Positions 46,289 to 55,202 of a stretch of DNA of 64,000 nt are shown here, piece by piece. The stretch lies in NCBI RefSeq assembly GCF_900106805.1, contig NZ_FNNP01000001.1, positions 1,302,001-1,366,000 of the forward strand, read 5' to 3'. Below the pieces are notes generated by a model. The model did no database searches, was not told the DNA's origin, and saw nothing but the letters and a program-made list of their open reading frames with translations. Position numbers and translations under genes: made by a program. Positions within the stretch are counted from its first letter, which is position 1, and each line of letters opens with the position of its first letter. Source of the DNA: Ruegeria halocynthiae. GTDB lineage: Bacteria > Pseudomonadota > Alphaproteobacteria > Rhodobacterales > Rhodobacteraceae.

Positions 46289-46672
46289 ATGCTGACCATT
46301 ACCCCGATCTATGCCGCCCTGATCGCCATTTTGTTTGTTGCGCTCAGCGTCAATGTCATCCGGGTGCGCCGCAGCGGCAAAATCTCGGTTGGCGATCATG
46401 GTGACAAGGCGATGATCAAGGCCATGCGCATTCAGGCAAACTGCGCCGAATATGCGCCATTCGCATTGTTGCTGATCGCAATGGTCGAACTGCAGGGCGC
46501 TGGCGGTCTACTGGTTAATCTGTTGGGGCTGTCGTTGCTGGCTGGTCGTTTGCTGCACGCCTACGGATTCGGGCGCACCCCTCAGATCATCATCTTGCGC
46601 CAGATCGGTATGCTGCTGACCTTTGCCGCCATTCTGGTCGCCGCCATCGCAGGTCTTTTCCTGGCTTTGTAA
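46289..46672 (+). CDS. MAPEG family membrane protein
   Basis: A 127-aa protein of the membrane-associated eicosanoid/glutathione metabolism family, with four hydrophobic helices (PIYAALIAILFVALSVNVI, APFALLLIAMVELQGAG, GLSLLAGRLLHAYGF and GMLLTFAAILVAAIAGLF). The motifs QANCAEYAPFAL and LHAYG are typical of bacterial MAPEG proteins. CGGAGA precedes the ATG. Function is unknown for this branch; glutathione-linked chemistry is possible. Confidence 0.88.
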   Translation: MLTITPIYAALIAILFVALSVNVIRVRRSGKISVGDHGDKAMIKAMRIQANCAEYAPFALLLIAMVELQGAGGLLVNLLGLSLLAGRLLHAYGFGRTPQIIILRQIGMLLTFAAILVAAIAGLFLAL

Positions 46673-46700
46673 AGCCGGGCGTTGGCCGGTTGGATATCGC

Positions 46701-46853
46701 CTAACCGGTCACAATACGGTTTTCGATGCCATGTGCGGGTTCCGGAGATTGTTCGACCGCCCCCAGCTGATCGTTACCAACCTCGCAAAGCGCGGCACCC
46801 AAAAGGATAAGCGCTGTTAGCAAAACCATTTTTATGCTTTCAACCTGTGCCAT
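46701..46853 (-). CDS. Possible 50-residue exported peptide
   Basis: A small minus-strand frame begins with ATG six bases after AGAGGG. It encodes a basic-to-hydrophobic leader (VESIKMVLLTALILLGAALC) and a short acidic tail ending GIENRIVTG. The Cys after LLGAAL suggests a lipoprotein, but the residue before it is Leu, a poor lipobox. No family recognised. Supported only by ribosome-binding site and leader shape. Confidence 0.45.
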   Translation of the reverse strand: MAQVESIKMVLLTALILLGAALCEVGNDQLGAVEQSPEPAHGIENRIVTG

Positions 46854-47002
46854 TCAAATCCCTCTGCCTTTGGCGTTTCTCAAATCTCTGAGTCTTTAAC
46901 GCAGCAATACACAGCTTCCGTCGCAAAAGATTTTTTTGGATTTTGCGTTTTTCCTCTTGCAGCTTTGCCCCAGAATTAATAGTTCACGCCTCACTCAACG
47001 GC
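46854..47002. other. Short intergenic region before tRNA-Gly genes
   Basis: Contains A/T-rich sequence (about 46920-46985) that should carry the tRNA promoter. No gene is seen. Confidence 0.4.
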
Positions 47003-47077
47003 GCGGGCGTAGCTCAGGGGTAGAGCATAACCTTGCCAAGGTTAGGGTCGGGCGTTCGAATCGCCTCGCCCGCTCCA
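47003..47077 (+). tRNA. tRNA-Gly (anticodon GCC), copy 1
   Basis: A 75-base cloverleaf including the encoded CCA. The acceptor stem pairs GCGGGCG with CGCCCGC, with discriminator T. The D arm has GTAGCTCAGGGGTAGAGC, the anticodon loop TTGCCAA gives GCC, and the T arm GTTCGAATC is standard. Confidence 0.97.
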
Positions 47078-47110
47078 TTGAGAGGTCTTCGGACCACATA
47101 AGTATCTGAT

Positions 47111-47185
47111 GCGGGCGTAGCTCAGGGGTAGAGCATAACCTTGCCAAGGTTAGGGTCGGGCGTTCGAATCGCCTCGCCCGCTCCA
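47111..47185 (+). tRNA. tRNA-Gly (anticodon GCC), copy 2
   Basis: Identical over all 75 bases to the copy 33 bases upstream, with anticodon GCC and encoded CCA. The pair is a tandem duplication and probably cotranscribed. Confidence 0.97.
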
Positions 47186-47292
47186 GATACCAGACCTTCA
47201 ACACCTGCTTGAATGCGACGCTGTGCGGAACACCTTTCTGCTTTGACATCGCTATTACTTCCATCCCAAAGTCGCCACAACGGGCGCGGAGG

Positions 47293-48516
47293 ATGGATTT
47301 GACCAGACGATACAGTTTTCCTGAAGGGCATTGGGATTGGCCCGTCAAATTGACCCATCACCACGCAGTCCGTGCAGGTGAAATGATTTTCACCGGCGGG
47401 CAGGTCGATCTGGATGCGCATGGCAACGTACGCAATATTGGCGATCTGGAAGCGCAGTGCAAAAACTCCATGGCGTATATGGCCGACCTGTTTGCTGATC
47501 TCGACGTGGAATTCGATGATCTGGTGCGTTTAGTCGTCTATTATGTGGGGGATGCGGCTGATGAGGCCCACTTGATGGAGCTTCTGTCTCAGATCATTGG
47601 TGACACCGCACGCCCCGTGATCAGCATGATCAACATGCCAGAGCTGTGTTATCCGGACATGCTCACCGAAATAGAAGGCGTCGCCATGCGGCGCCCAGAC
47701 GGGACCAGAGTACCAAAGCAGTGCCATCGGCTAGACGATATGCCGTATTTACCGGACGGCTTTTCACATGTGCTACGGTCCGGTGATATGGTTTTTACCA
47801 GCGAGATGTCTGCCCTGACATCGCATGGTACGGTTGAGGCCCCCGGCGACATTCCGACCCAAACTGCTAAAACCATGGAGCGTTTGACGCGGGCGCTGTC
47901 GGCTGTTGGCGCGGAGTTGCAGGATATTGTCAAACTCAGCACATTTTATGAGGATGATCTACATGGCAGTGCCTGGCGGAAGGCAGCAGGCCTAAGGTCC
48001 GCTTATTTTTCTGATCCCGGACCTGCGGCGACGGGAATACCAGTTCCCGGTTTTGCACAAGAAGGTTTGACAACCAAAATTGCGGCAACGGCAATTTGCG
48101 CGCCAGAGAATGACCGAAAAAGGCGATTTTCATGGCCGGACGGGCATTGGAACTGGACCGCTCCGCTTCCTTACAAGCATGGCAATATGTGCGGTAATAT
48201 CATCCATATTGGCGGGCAAGTCGCATTGGATCATCAGGCGAATGTCCTACAATCCGGGGATATGGTGGCGCAAACTCGGATCGCGATGGATAACCTGTCC
48301 AAGGTTCTGGCCGAGTTTGATGCGACGCTGGATCACGTCGTGAAAGTCACGACATTCTACCAGGGTAGTGCTTCGGCGGACGCACTGCACGAAAACCTTC
48401 TGATACGCTCGAACTCCTACACCGCACCCGGGCCTGCGACGACTGGAATACCGGTGCCCGCGCTTATCTATGAGGGCATGGTGATCGAAATCGAGGCAAT
48501 AGCGATTCTAGATTAA
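47293..48516 (+). CDS. Three-domain Rid (YjgF/YER057c/UK114) family protein
   Basis: A 407-aa single chain carrying three tandem Rid-type domains (about 1-135, 145-270 and 275-407). Single-domain RidA is a trimer of about 130-aa chains that hydrolyses reactive enamine/imine intermediates. In the first domain the catalytic Arg context is kept (TARPVISMINMP and TEIEGVA). In the second (PAATGIPVP, KIAATA) and third (PATTGIPVP, EIEAIA) the Arg position is Thr. So the chain may form a pseudo-trimer with one competent site. The start is unclear: GGAGG abuts the ATG at 47293, and sits six bases before TTG at 47299. Terminator follows. Confidence 0.8.
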   Translation: MDLTRRYSFPEGHWDWPVKLTHHHAVRAGEMIFTGGQVDLDAHGNVRNIGDLEAQCKNSMAYMADLFADLDVEFDDLVRLVVYYVGDAADEAHLMELLSQIIGDTARPVISMINMPELCYPDMLTEIEGVAMRRPDGTRVPKQCHRLDDMPYLPDGFSHVLRSGDMVFTSEMSALTSHGTVEAPGDIPTQTAKTMERLTRALSAVGAELQDIVKLSTFYEDDLHGSAWRKAAGLRSAYFSDPGPAATGIPVPGFAQEGLTTKIAATAICAPENDRKRRFSWPDGHWNWTAPLPYKHGNMCGNIIHIGGQVALDHQANVLQSGDMVAQTRIAMDNLSKVLAEFDATLDHVVKVTTFYQGSASADALHENLLIRSNSYTAPGPATTGIPVPALIYEGMVIEIEAIAILD

Positions 48517-48544
48517 ACCGCCCCGTGCAAGACGCGTTCACGTT

Positions 48545-48570
48545 GAACCAGCAAAGCACTGGTTCTTTTT
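48545..48570 (+). terminator. Intrinsic terminator of the Rid gene
   Basis: GAACCAG and CTGGTTC form a perfect 7-bp stem with a seven-base loop, followed by TTTTT. It sits 28 bases after the stop. Confidence 0.9.
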
Positions 48571-48620
48571 GATCGTCTGGGACACTCTGAACCAAGACAG
48601 CATCAGAAAAAGGCCTGACC

Positions 48621-49487
48621 ATGCCGCAATATGACATACGCCCGCTCACCCTGGCCGAGGTCCAGTTCGCCGTGAACTGGGCCGGCCGCGAGGGTTGGAA
48701 TCCGGGCGTACATGATGCCGAATGTTTCCGCCCGACTGACCCGGATGGTTTTTTGGGCGGGTTTCTGGATGGTGAGATGATCGCCTCGGTTTCGGCGGTG
48801 AACTACGACGATGCGTTCTCGTTTTTGGGGTTTTACATCGTTCGGCCCGAGTTTCGCGGGTCGGGCCACGGGCTTAAAATCGCCCAGCACGCGCTCGCCC
48901 ATTGCAAGGGGCGCAATATGGGGCTGGATGGCGTGATCGAGCAACAGGACAACTATCGCAAGTCAGGCTTTCATTTTGCCTATAACAACTATCGTTTTAC
49001 TGGAACAAAAACCGCTATCTTGGCCGCACTTGGGGCGCAACACGAGTTTAGCATCGAGCCTCTGACAAACACCTCTGAGAACCTGTTAACCTATGACCGC
49101 GCCCTGTTCCCTGCCCCACGCGGAGTTTTCCTGCGCGATTGGCTGCGCGCACCAAGCCATACGTCGCGCGCGTTCATCGAAAACGGTGACATCAAAGGCT
49201 ATGTGACACTGCGCCCTTGCCAAACCGGCTATAAAATCGGGCCGCTTTTTGCGGATAGTTCTGACATTGCGCGGGCACTGATGGCCTCGGTTCTGGACAC
49301 TATCCCGGAGGACCACGCAACACACGAGGTGTTCATCGACATACCCCAACCCAATACCGCCGCCTTTGCGTTGGTTGATGCGCTGGGGCTGGAAAAGGTC
49401 TTTGAAACCGCACGGATGTATTCGGATCATGAACCCGAGATTGACCTGAATCGAATCTTCGGCGTGACAACGTTTGAGCTGGGCTAG
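48621..49487 (+). CDS. GNAT-family N-acetyltransferase
   Basis: A 288-aa acyltransferase. The N-terminal GNAT domain (about 1-140) contains the acetyl-CoA pyrophosphate loop VRPEFRGSGHGLKIAQHAL and the trailing DGVIEQQDNYRKSGF, where the Tyr/Phe is the typical C-terminal contact. The remaining 140 residues look like a second GNAT-like half (RAFIENGDIKGYVTLRPCQTGYKIGPLFAD), common in a family annotated with DUF1248-type C-termini. Substrate unknown. It is convergent with the Lrp-type gene. Confidence 0.85.
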   Translation: MPQYDIRPLTLAEVQFAVNWAGREGWNPGVHDAECFRPTDPDGFLGGFLDGEMIASVSAVNYDDAFSFLGFYIVRPEFRGSGHGLKIAQHALAHCKGRNMGLDGVIEQQDNYRKSGFHFAYNNYRFTGTKTAILAALGAQHEFSIEPLTNTSENLLTYDRALFPAPRGVFLRDWLRAPSHTSRAFIENGDIKGYVTLRPCQTGYKIGPLFADSSDIARALMASVLDTIPEDHATHEVFIDIPQPNTAAFALVDALGLEKVFETARMYSDHEPEIDLNRIFGVTTFELG

Positions 49488-49723
49488 AACGCCTTAAACG
49501 TCATCGTGGTCAGTGAGCGTTCGATATTGGGAATTACCAGCAAATTTTCGTTGATGAAATGACCCACATCATCGGTTTCGGGGATGTAGAGCTTCAACAG
49601 CAGGTCATACTCTCCGCTTGTGGAGTACAGTTCCGAGTGGATTTCGCGCAGAGCGATCTCTTCGGCCACCTTGTAGGTGGTACCAGGTTTACAGCGGATC
49701 TGGATGAAAACGCAGGTGGACAT
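49484..49723 (-). CDS. Stand-alone Lrp/AsnC ligand-binding domain protein
   Basis: A 79-aa protein equal to the C-terminal RAM domain of Lrp/AsnC regulators ([22 protein letters not shown], then [24 protein letters not shown], then TLTTMTF-like [10 protein letters not shown]). It lacks the usual N-terminal helix-turn-helix. Such proteins form amino-acid-sensing dimers or decamers and may modulate full-length regulators. The ATG at 49723 is preferred. The gene overlaps the end of the GNAT gene by four bases. Confidence 0.88.
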   Translation of the reverse strand: MSTCVFIQIRCKPGTTYKVAEEIALREIHSELYSTSGEYDLLLKLYIPETDDVGHFINENLLVIPNIERSLTTMTFKAF

Positions 49724-49877
49724 GGGCCAAGCCTTGTTGGTTCGTGTTGCCCGCAGGCTGGCACGGGCCGCGCCCGTGTGCAATCCCCTGCAACAGTTTA
49801 CGGTGAAGGCATCAAGCGGTCTGGATAGGCCGCCCTTCCGGGTCTATAAGCGCCCTCGTAGCAAAAGGAATTCGCCC

Positions 49878-50465
49878 ATGCGCAGCGCTAAGATCAACCG
49901 TCAAACCGCCGAGACCGAAATCTCGGTCGAGGTCAATCTGGACGGTATCGGCCAGTATGACAACCAGACCGGCGTCGGGTTCTTTGACCACATGCTGGAC
50001 CAACTTGCGCGCCATTCACTGATCGACATGACGATCCGCGCCAAGGGTGACTACCACATCGACGATCACCACACGGTCGAGGATACCGGCATCGCCTTGG
50101 GTCAGGCGCTAACGCAGGCTCTGGGCGACAAGAAGGGTATCCGCCGCTATGGTGAATGCCACCTGCCCATGGATGACGCGCAGGTCCGCTGCGCGCTGGA
50201 TTTGTCGGGGCGTCCGTTCCTGATTTGGAATGTGGACCTGCCGACACCCAAGATCGGCACGTTCGACACCGAGCTGGTGCGCGAGTTCTTTCAGGCCCTC
50301 AGCACCCATGGCGGCATCACCCTGCATATCGACCAGTTGCACGGGTTCAACAGCCACCACATCGCCGAGGCTGCCTTTAAGGCCGTCGCCCGCGCGTTGC
50401 GGCTTGCGGTCGAGACCGATCCGCGCAAGGCGGATGCGATTCCCTCGACCAAGGGCGCGCTGTAG
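49878..50465 (+). CDS. hisB: Imidazoleglycerol-phosphate dehydratase HisB
   Basis: Mn-dependent enzyme of histidine synthesis, 195 aa, single-function form. The motifs [33 protein letters not shown] and [18 protein letters not shown] hold the metal ligands and are intact. The start at 49878 follows AAAAGGAA. It abuts hisH (stop TAG directly followed by ATG). Confidence 0.97.
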   Translation: MRSAKINRQTAETEISVEVNLDGIGQYDNQTGVGFFDHMLDQLARHSLIDMTIRAKGDYHIDDHHTVEDTGIALGQALTQALGDKKGIRRYGECHLPMDDAQVRCALDLSGRPFLIWNVDLPTPKIGTFDTELVREFFQALSTHGGITLHIDQLHGFNSHHIAEAAFKAVARALRLAVETDPRKADAIPSTKGAL

Positions 50466-51104
50466 ATGCTCACAGCAATCATCGATTACGAGAGCGGTAA
50501 CCTGCACTCGGCAGAGAAGGCGTTCCAACGCATGGCGCGCGAGTTGGACGCGGGCGAGGTTGTCGTGACCTCGGACGCCGAAGTCGTCGCGCGTGCGGAT
50601 CGATTGGTCCTACCCGGAGACGGAGCCTTCCCGGCTTGTGCCGCTGAACTGCGTGGCCACAAGGGCATCTATGACGCGATGGTTGAAGCCGTCGAGCAGA
50701 AGGGCCGCCCGTTTCTGGGCATCTGCGTCGGTATGCAGCTAATGGCGACCAAAGGCCACGAATACATCGAGACCGACGGTCTGGGCTGGGTTGCCGGAGA
50801 TGTCGTAAAGATCGAGCCCTCAGACAGCGCCCTGAAGGTGCCGCATATGGGCTGGAACAATCTGGTTCTGGAAAGCGAACACCCGGTCTTTGACGGGGTG
50901 GCATCAGGTGATCACACCTATTTTGTCCACTCCTACCATTTCCGCGTAACCGATCCGGCACAACGGTTGGCTTATGTGGAGTATGGGCAAGAGGTCACGG
51001 CCGTGATTGGCCGCGACACCATGGTTGGGATGCAGTTCCACCCTGAGAAAAGCCAGGACGTCGGCCTGCGGATGATCGGGAACTTCCTGAACTGGACCCC
51101 CTGA
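50466..51104 (+). CDS. hisH: Imidazole glycerol phosphate synthase glutaminase subunit HisH
   Basis: Class I glutamine amidotransferase of 212 aa that supplies ammonia to HisF. The nucleophile Cys is in FLGICVGMQLMA, and the His/Glu of the triad in FHPEKSQDVG. Its partner hisF lies about 1.8 kb downstream, not adjacent. Its start directly follows hisB. Confidence 0.97.
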   Translation: MLTAIIDYESGNLHSAEKAFQRMARELDAGEVVVTSDAEVVARADRLVLPGDGAFPACAAELRGHKGIYDAMVEAVEQKGRPFLGICVGMQLMATKGHEYIETDGLGWVAGDVVKIEPSDSALKVPHMGWNNLVLESEHPVFDGVASGDHTYFVHSYHFRVTDPAQRLAYVEYGQEVTAVIGRDTMVGMQFHPEKSQDVGLRMIGNFLNWTP

Positions 51105-51108
51105 TCGA

Positions 51109-51510
51109 TTATTGAACTCGGGTCCAATCCTGCCCACGACAGATCAATCCGCCCGCGACGCAGCCCTTCACTGTCAATTTGTTCTGTCCATTCAGGGACA
51201 TTTTTGAATTGTAGGTCTTATCTCGGTCCGGCGCCCAGACTTTGCCTCCGCTATAGGCACCACCGCCATCTGGCACCATGTCCCAGATGATTTGCTTGCC
51301 AAGATTCTCGTATTCCAGCTGCTCATTCCCATCAGCATCAAACGCTGTGTCGATGGTACCGCAAATGGCGCTGCCGCATTCGGAAATCGACACATGCAGA
51401 TAGCCGCCGGTATCGCCCGGAGCGGTCTTCCACAGACCATCAACCGGATCATCAGCAAGGGCCGTCGTAGCCATCGCAGTGAATACTGCCGCAAGAGTAA
51501 ATGTCTTCAT
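51109..51510 (-). CDS. DUF2147 exported protein
   Basis: A 133-aa periplasmic protein with signal MKTFTLAAVFTAMATTALA. The DUF2147 core reads GLWKTAPGDTGGYLHVSISECG and ends GGLICRGQDWTRV. Fold of the family is a beta barrel with conserved Cys pair (SECGSAICGTI). Function unknown. It is antisense to the his operon and separates hisH from hisA, converging on hisH. CAGGGAGAC precedes the start. Confidence 0.85.
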   Translation of the reverse strand: MKTFTLAAVFTAMATTALADDPVDGLWKTAPGDTGGYLHVSISECGSAICGTIDTAFDADGNEQLEYENLGKQIIWDMVPDGGGAYSGGKVWAPDRDKTYNSKMSLNGQNKLTVKGCVAGGLICRGQDWTRVQ

Positions 51511-51643
51511 AGTTGTCTCCCTGTTTTACAGTCAGTCTGACCTGCCGTTCAACGCCGGGCAAGATTGACTTTGCGTCGCGTTGCGCCCCTGCCCCGCCTG
51601 TGCGATATCCCGCGCGTGTAACAGTGATATAGGGCCGCCCGAC

Positions 51644-52363
51644 ATGATCCTCTACCCCGCCATCGATCTGAAAGACGGCAATGCCGTGCGCTTGCTGCGC
51701 GGTGAAATGGACAAGGCAACGGTCTTTAACGAAGACCCCGCCGCACAGGCTCGCGCCTTTGTCGAAGCAGGCTGTGAATGGCTGCATCTGGTGGACCTGA
51801 ACGGTGCCTTTGCCGGTGAGCCGGTGAACGCCACCCCGGTCGAAGCGATCCTGAAGGCCTGCGACGTGCCCGCTCAGCTGGGTGGCGGCATCCGCGACAT
51901 GGCCACGATCGAGACCTGGATCGACAAAGGTCTGGCTCGGGTAATTTTGGGCACCGTTGCGGTCGAGAACCCCGATCTGGTGCGCGAAGCGGCCAAAGCC
52001 TTTCCCGGCAAGGTCGCTGTGGGGATCGACGCACGCAACGGCATGGTCGCCACCAAGGGTTGGGCCGAAGAGACCAACGTGCAGGTCACTGATCTGGCCC
52101 GCAGCTTCGAGGACGCAGGTGTAGCCGCCATCATCTACACCGACATCAACCGCGACGGCGCGATGCAAGGCCCGAACATCGAAGCCACCGCAGCACTTGC
52201 ACAGGCGGTCTCAATCCCGGTGATTGCAAGCGGCGGCGTCAGCTCTCTGGATGATTTGATCGCCCTGCGTGACTGCGGTGTGAACTTGAACGGCGCAATC
52301 TCAGGCCGCGCGCTGTATGATGGCGCGATTGACCTGGCCGAGGCCATTCGCGCCCTAAGCTAA
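51644..52363 (+). CDS. hisA: ProFAR isomerase HisA
   Basis: TIM-barrel isomerase of 239 aa acting on the ProFAR intermediate of histidine synthesis. It starts [19 protein letters not shown], with the catalytic Asp in PAIDLKDG and the second in [26 protein letters not shown] and [10 protein letters not shown] are phosphate-binding. The ATG at 51644 fits. DUF302 lies convergently just downstream. Confidence 0.97.
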   Translation: MILYPAIDLKDGNAVRLLRGEMDKATVFNEDPAAQARAFVEAGCEWLHLVDLNGAFAGEPVNATPVEAILKACDVPAQLGGGIRDMATIETWIDKGLARVILGTVAVENPDLVREAAKAFPGKVAVGIDARNGMVATKGWAEETNVQVTDLARSFEDAGVAAIIYTDINRDGAMQGPNIEATAALAQAVSIPVIASGGVSSLDDLIALRDCGVNLNGAISGRALYDGAIDLAEAIRALS

Positions 52364-52364
52364 G

Positions 52365-52829
52365 TTACTGCGCGGCGGCAGCTGTAAGTTTCGCCAAAGC
52401 CCCGCGCATTTTCTCGATCACGGGTGAATTTTCTACCTCGTCAAGCTCATCCATGGTCTCTTTCGGATCCTCATAGGCCAACCAGACCTGACCGTTTGCA
52501 TCCTCATAGGCCTGCACCTTCAGCGGCAGGAACAATCCGGCGCGCGGGTCGATTTGCATCGCAGGTGTACCCAGCTTGGGATTGCCGAAGATCAGTACTT
52601 GATTTGGCGGAATGGGCGTGCCGACTTTTTCGGCCCCAGCCGCGTGATCGATACGGGCAAAAACGGTCGCACCTGCATTGCCCACCGCAGCTTCGAGTGC
52701 GTCCAGCGCCTCGCTCACGGATTTGTTGGTTTCAACTTTGATAATGTCGTCAGCCATAGCGGACAGAGCGCCCCCGATTGTGAATATTGTTGCCAGAAGA
52801 AGATGCCGCATATCAGAATTCCTTTTCAT
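52365..52829 (-). CDS. DUF302 exported protein
   Basis: A 154-aa protein with a signal peptide (MRHLLLATIFTIGGALSAMA). The DUF302 core includes DHAAGAEKVGTPIPPNQVLIFGNPKLGT, a dimeric alpha-beta fold found in bacterial envelope proteins. The start at 52829 has GAGGGGA upstream; ATG at 52811 is an alternative. It lies antisense between hisA and hisF. Function unknown. Confidence 0.85.
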   Translation of the reverse strand: MKRNSDMRHLLLATIFTIGGALSAMADDIIKVETNKSVSEALDALEAAVGNAGATVFARIDHAAGAEKVGTPIPPNQVLIFGNPKLGTPAMQIDPRAGLFLPLKVQAYEDANGQVWLAYEDPKETMDELDEVENSPVIEKMRGALAKLTAAAAQ

Positions 52830-52931
52830 GAATTTCCCCTCTAATTTCCATGGCTTCGTGACAGATGGCAATCACAAGTCTGGCATCGGCGGGGCTTTGC
52901 CGGTAAGGGTGCGGCCAACAAAGGAAGGCCG

Positions 52932-53693
52932 ATGCTGAAAACTCGTATCATTCCCTGTCTGGATGTCGCTGACGGCCGCGTGGTCAAAGGCGTGAATTTC
53001 GTGGGCCTGCGCGATGCCGGTGACCCGGTGGAATCAGCCAAGGCTTATGACGCAGCCGGAGCCGATGAGATCTGTTTTCTGGACATCCATGCAACCCATG
53101 AAAATCGTGGCACAATGTTCGATGTGGTTCAGAGAACGGCAGAACAGTGCTTTGTTCCCTTAACCGTAGGTGGAGGTGTTCGCACCAAAGATGACGTGCG
53201 CGCCCTGCTGCTAGCGGGGGCGGATAAGGTCAGCTTTAACTCGGCCGCCGTGGCAAACCCGGATGTAATCGCTGAGGCAGCCGACCAGTTTGGCAGCCAG
53301 TGCATCGTCTGCGCCATCGATGCTAAGACCGTCAGCCCCGGCAAGTGGGAGATATTCACCCACGGTGGGCGCAAGCCCACCGGCATCGATGCCGTCGAAT
53401 TTGCCAAAACAGTCGTTGCCAAGGGCGCAGGGGAGATTCTGCTGACATCGATGGACCGCGATGGCACCAAGGCCGGGTTCAACCTACCGCTGACCCGTGC
53501 GATCAGTGACGAGGTGGATGTGCCGGTGATCGCCAGCGGCGGCGTCGGCAATCTGGATCATCTGGTTGAAGGTGTCACCAAAGGCGGTGCAAGTGCCGTG
53601 CTGGCGGCCTCGATCTTCCATTTCGGCGAATACACCATCCAAGAGGCCAAAGAGTACATGGTCGCCGCCGGCATTCCGATGAGGCTGACATGA
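52932..53693 (+). CDS. hisF: Imidazole glycerol phosphate synthase cyclase subunit HisF
   Basis: TIM-barrel cyclase of 253 aa that uses HisH-derived ammonia to give imidazole glycerol phosphate and AICAR. It starts [20 protein letters not shown] with the catalytic Asp, and [14 protein letters not shown] carries the second. [11 protein letters not shown] and [10 protein letters not shown] bind phosphate. The AAGGAAGGCC leader precedes the ATG. hisE overlaps its stop by four bases. Confidence 0.97.
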   Translation: MLKTRIIPCLDVADGRVVKGVNFVGLRDAGDPVESAKAYDAAGADEICFLDIHATHENRGTMFDVVQRTAEQCFVPLTVGGGVRTKDDVRALLLAGADKVSFNSAAVANPDVIAEAADQFGSQCIVCAIDAKTVSPGKWEIFTHGGRKPTGIDAVEFAKTVVAKGAGEILLTSMDRDGTKAGFNLPLTRAISDEVDVPVIASGGVGNLDHLVEGVTKGGASAVLAASIFHFGEYTIQEAKEYMVAAGIPMRLT

Positions 53694-54007
53694 GTATTTT
53701 ACACGATCTTGCCGCGACAATTGAGGCCCGCAAAGGCGCAGATCCTGACAGTAGCTGGACCGCCAAGCTGCTGTCCAAGGGCCCCGAGAAATGTGCCGAG
53801 AAGTTTGGTGAAGAAGCCATCGAGGCGATCATCGAAGCCGCCAAGGGAGACCGCACAAAGCTGACCTCCGAGGCGGCGGATGTTCTCTATCACCTTCTGG
53901 TCATGCTGTCCGCGCGCGATGTGGCGCTGGACGATGTATTGAATGAACTGGCCCGCCGTCAGGGCACAAGCGGAATCGCGGAAAAGTCGGCCCGACCAAA
54001 AGGTTGA
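53690..54007 (+). CDS. hisE: Phosphoribosyl-ATP pyrophosphatase HisE
   Basis: All-alpha MazG-like hydrolase of 105 aa catalysing the second step of histidine synthesis. The acidic motif [17 protein letters not shown] and [13 protein letters not shown] are intact, giving the metal site. HisI is not fused and must be elsewhere. ATGA overlap with hisF. Confidence 0.96.
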   Translation: MSILHDLAATIEARKGADPDSSWTAKLLSKGPEKCAEKFGEEAIEAIIEAAKGDRTKLTSEAADVLYHLLVMLSARDVALDDVLNELARRQGTSGIAEKSARPKG

Positions 54008-54081
54008 CCATCTGGGTTACACGTGAAGACACGGGCCGCTATACTGCGGGTTCGGTTGCATATTGGGCGAAGGGCACAGGC

Positions 54082-54648
54082 ATGATCAGAGCTTTGGCGT
54101 TTGCGGCAGCCCTTGCCATCATGACCGCTTGCTCTGCCCTTCCTTCTTCCACAGGGGATGAGGTTCAGCGCCTGTCCGACGAAATCCAAAGCCTGGGACC
54201 GGATATTGATCCGCAGGAGGCGGATCGCGCTGCGCGGATTGCTTATGCATATACTGCTCAGTTGGCTCAAGAATACGAGATCACCGACCCGCCCCTGATC
54301 CACAACGCCAAGGTCAACAAGGGCCTGCGTCCGCGCGGTCTCTGCTGGCATTGGGCCGAGGATATCGAACGCCGTCTGAATCAGGAACAGTTCCGCACCC
54401 TCGAGATGCACCGCGCCATCGCCAATGCGGACAACCCTTTCCGCATCGATCACAGCACTGCCATCATCAGCCGCAAGGGTGAAACCATGTATGATGGCGT
54501 CGTACTGGACCCGTGGCGCTATGGCGGGGTACTGTATTGGTCACCTCTGGTTGAAGACACGCGCTATGACTGGGTCCCACGTGAGGTGGTTCTGGAAAAG
54601 CGCCGTCAGGAGCAAATGGGCCGGTTGAAACCTCTGGCAGCGAACTGA
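54082..54648 (+). CDS. Putative lipoprotein of unknown function after hisE
   Basis: A 188-aa protein. The leader (IRALAFAAALAIMTACSALP) ends in a Cys in a lipobox-like setting, so a lipid anchor is likely. The rest is mainly soluble, with DGVVLDPWRYGGVLYWSPLVEDTRYDWVPR near the C-terminus and a conserved GLCWHWAEDIERRL motif. It resembles the YfaZ/lipoprotein hypothetical group of alphaproteobacteria, not recognised further. The start at 54082 follows GAAGGG. It lies 75 bases after hisE and may be cotranscribed. Confidence 0.75.
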   Translation: MIRALAFAAALAIMTACSALPSSTGDEVQRLSDEIQSLGPDIDPQEADRAARIAYAYTAQLAQEYEITDPPLIHNAKVNKGLRPRGLCWHWAEDIERRLNQEQFRTLEMHRAIANADNPFRIDHSTAIISRKGETMYDGVVLDPWRYGGVLYWSPLVEDTRYDWVPREVVLEKRRQEQMGRLKPLAAN

Positions 54649-54665
54649 ACTCATCGCAACGCAGA

Positions 54666-55118
54666 TCAGCGCGTGGAATAGCTATCCATGAGCGATTGCA
54701 GTTCCTCTTGTGACTCTGGAAAACGAGGATAGCTGTGAATGGTCGGAACATGCGCCCAAGGCATCTTTTCGTCTGTCATCACCTCAACAAACGGCTCAAA
54801 CGACGCAGCTTGCTCCAGCATTGATGTGCGCAGGTTAATCCGTTCGGACGTGCCCCCGATCTGGGAATAAACAAAGTTCAGGCACGATTTACAGAAGAAG
54901 TGCACGCGCCCACCTGACCCAAGCCCGCCGCGAACCAGATCACCAGTGCAGGAGAAACCGCCGCGCGGAAACATCGTAGTGAGCGTATACGCGCTGGCAC
55001 TGAGTTTTTGACAGTCCCGGCAGTGGCACGCCATCGTCAAAAGCGGCGACACAGCCACACGAATCTGCACCGCACCGCAAAGGCACGCACCTGTATATGG
55101 AGGTTCTGGAAACGTCAT
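54666..55118 (-). CDS. GFA (CENP-V) family zinc protein
   Basis: A 150-aa protein related to glutathione-dependent formaldehyde-activating enzymes. Zn-binding motifs are CLCGAV, CHCRDCQK and FCKSCLN. Most such small members are not proven to act on formaldehyde. The ATG at 55118 opens MTFPEPPYTGACLCG. Monocistronic, opposite to the his genes. Confidence 0.9.
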   Translation of the reverse strand: MTFPEPPYTGACLCGAVQIRVAVSPLLTMACHCRDCQKLSASAYTLTTMFPRGGFSCTGDLVRGGLGSGGRVHFFCKSCLNFVYSQIGGTSERINLRTSMLEQAASFEPFVEVMTDEKMPWAHVPTIHSYPRFPESQEELQSLMDSYSTR

Positions 55119-55202
55119 CGATGGTTAAACACCTTCCATATCGCCAGACCTACACCACGCGCCAGGCGTACTCGGTGCGGTCCAGCGCGAGGTTCGAATC
55201 GC

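Noticed and set aside
44080..46299. A 739-codon open frame antisense to pyruvate carboxylase
   Set aside because: It is a shadow of G/C-rich codon usage in the true gene; its translation is low-complexity, Cys/His/Gln-rich and has no domain, and no promoter or ribosome-binding site supports it.
46673..49490. Genomic island inserted at the tRNA-Gly pair
   Set aside because: No integrase, direct repeat of the tRNA 3' end, or other mobility gene is present; two tandem tRNA genes alone do not show insertion.
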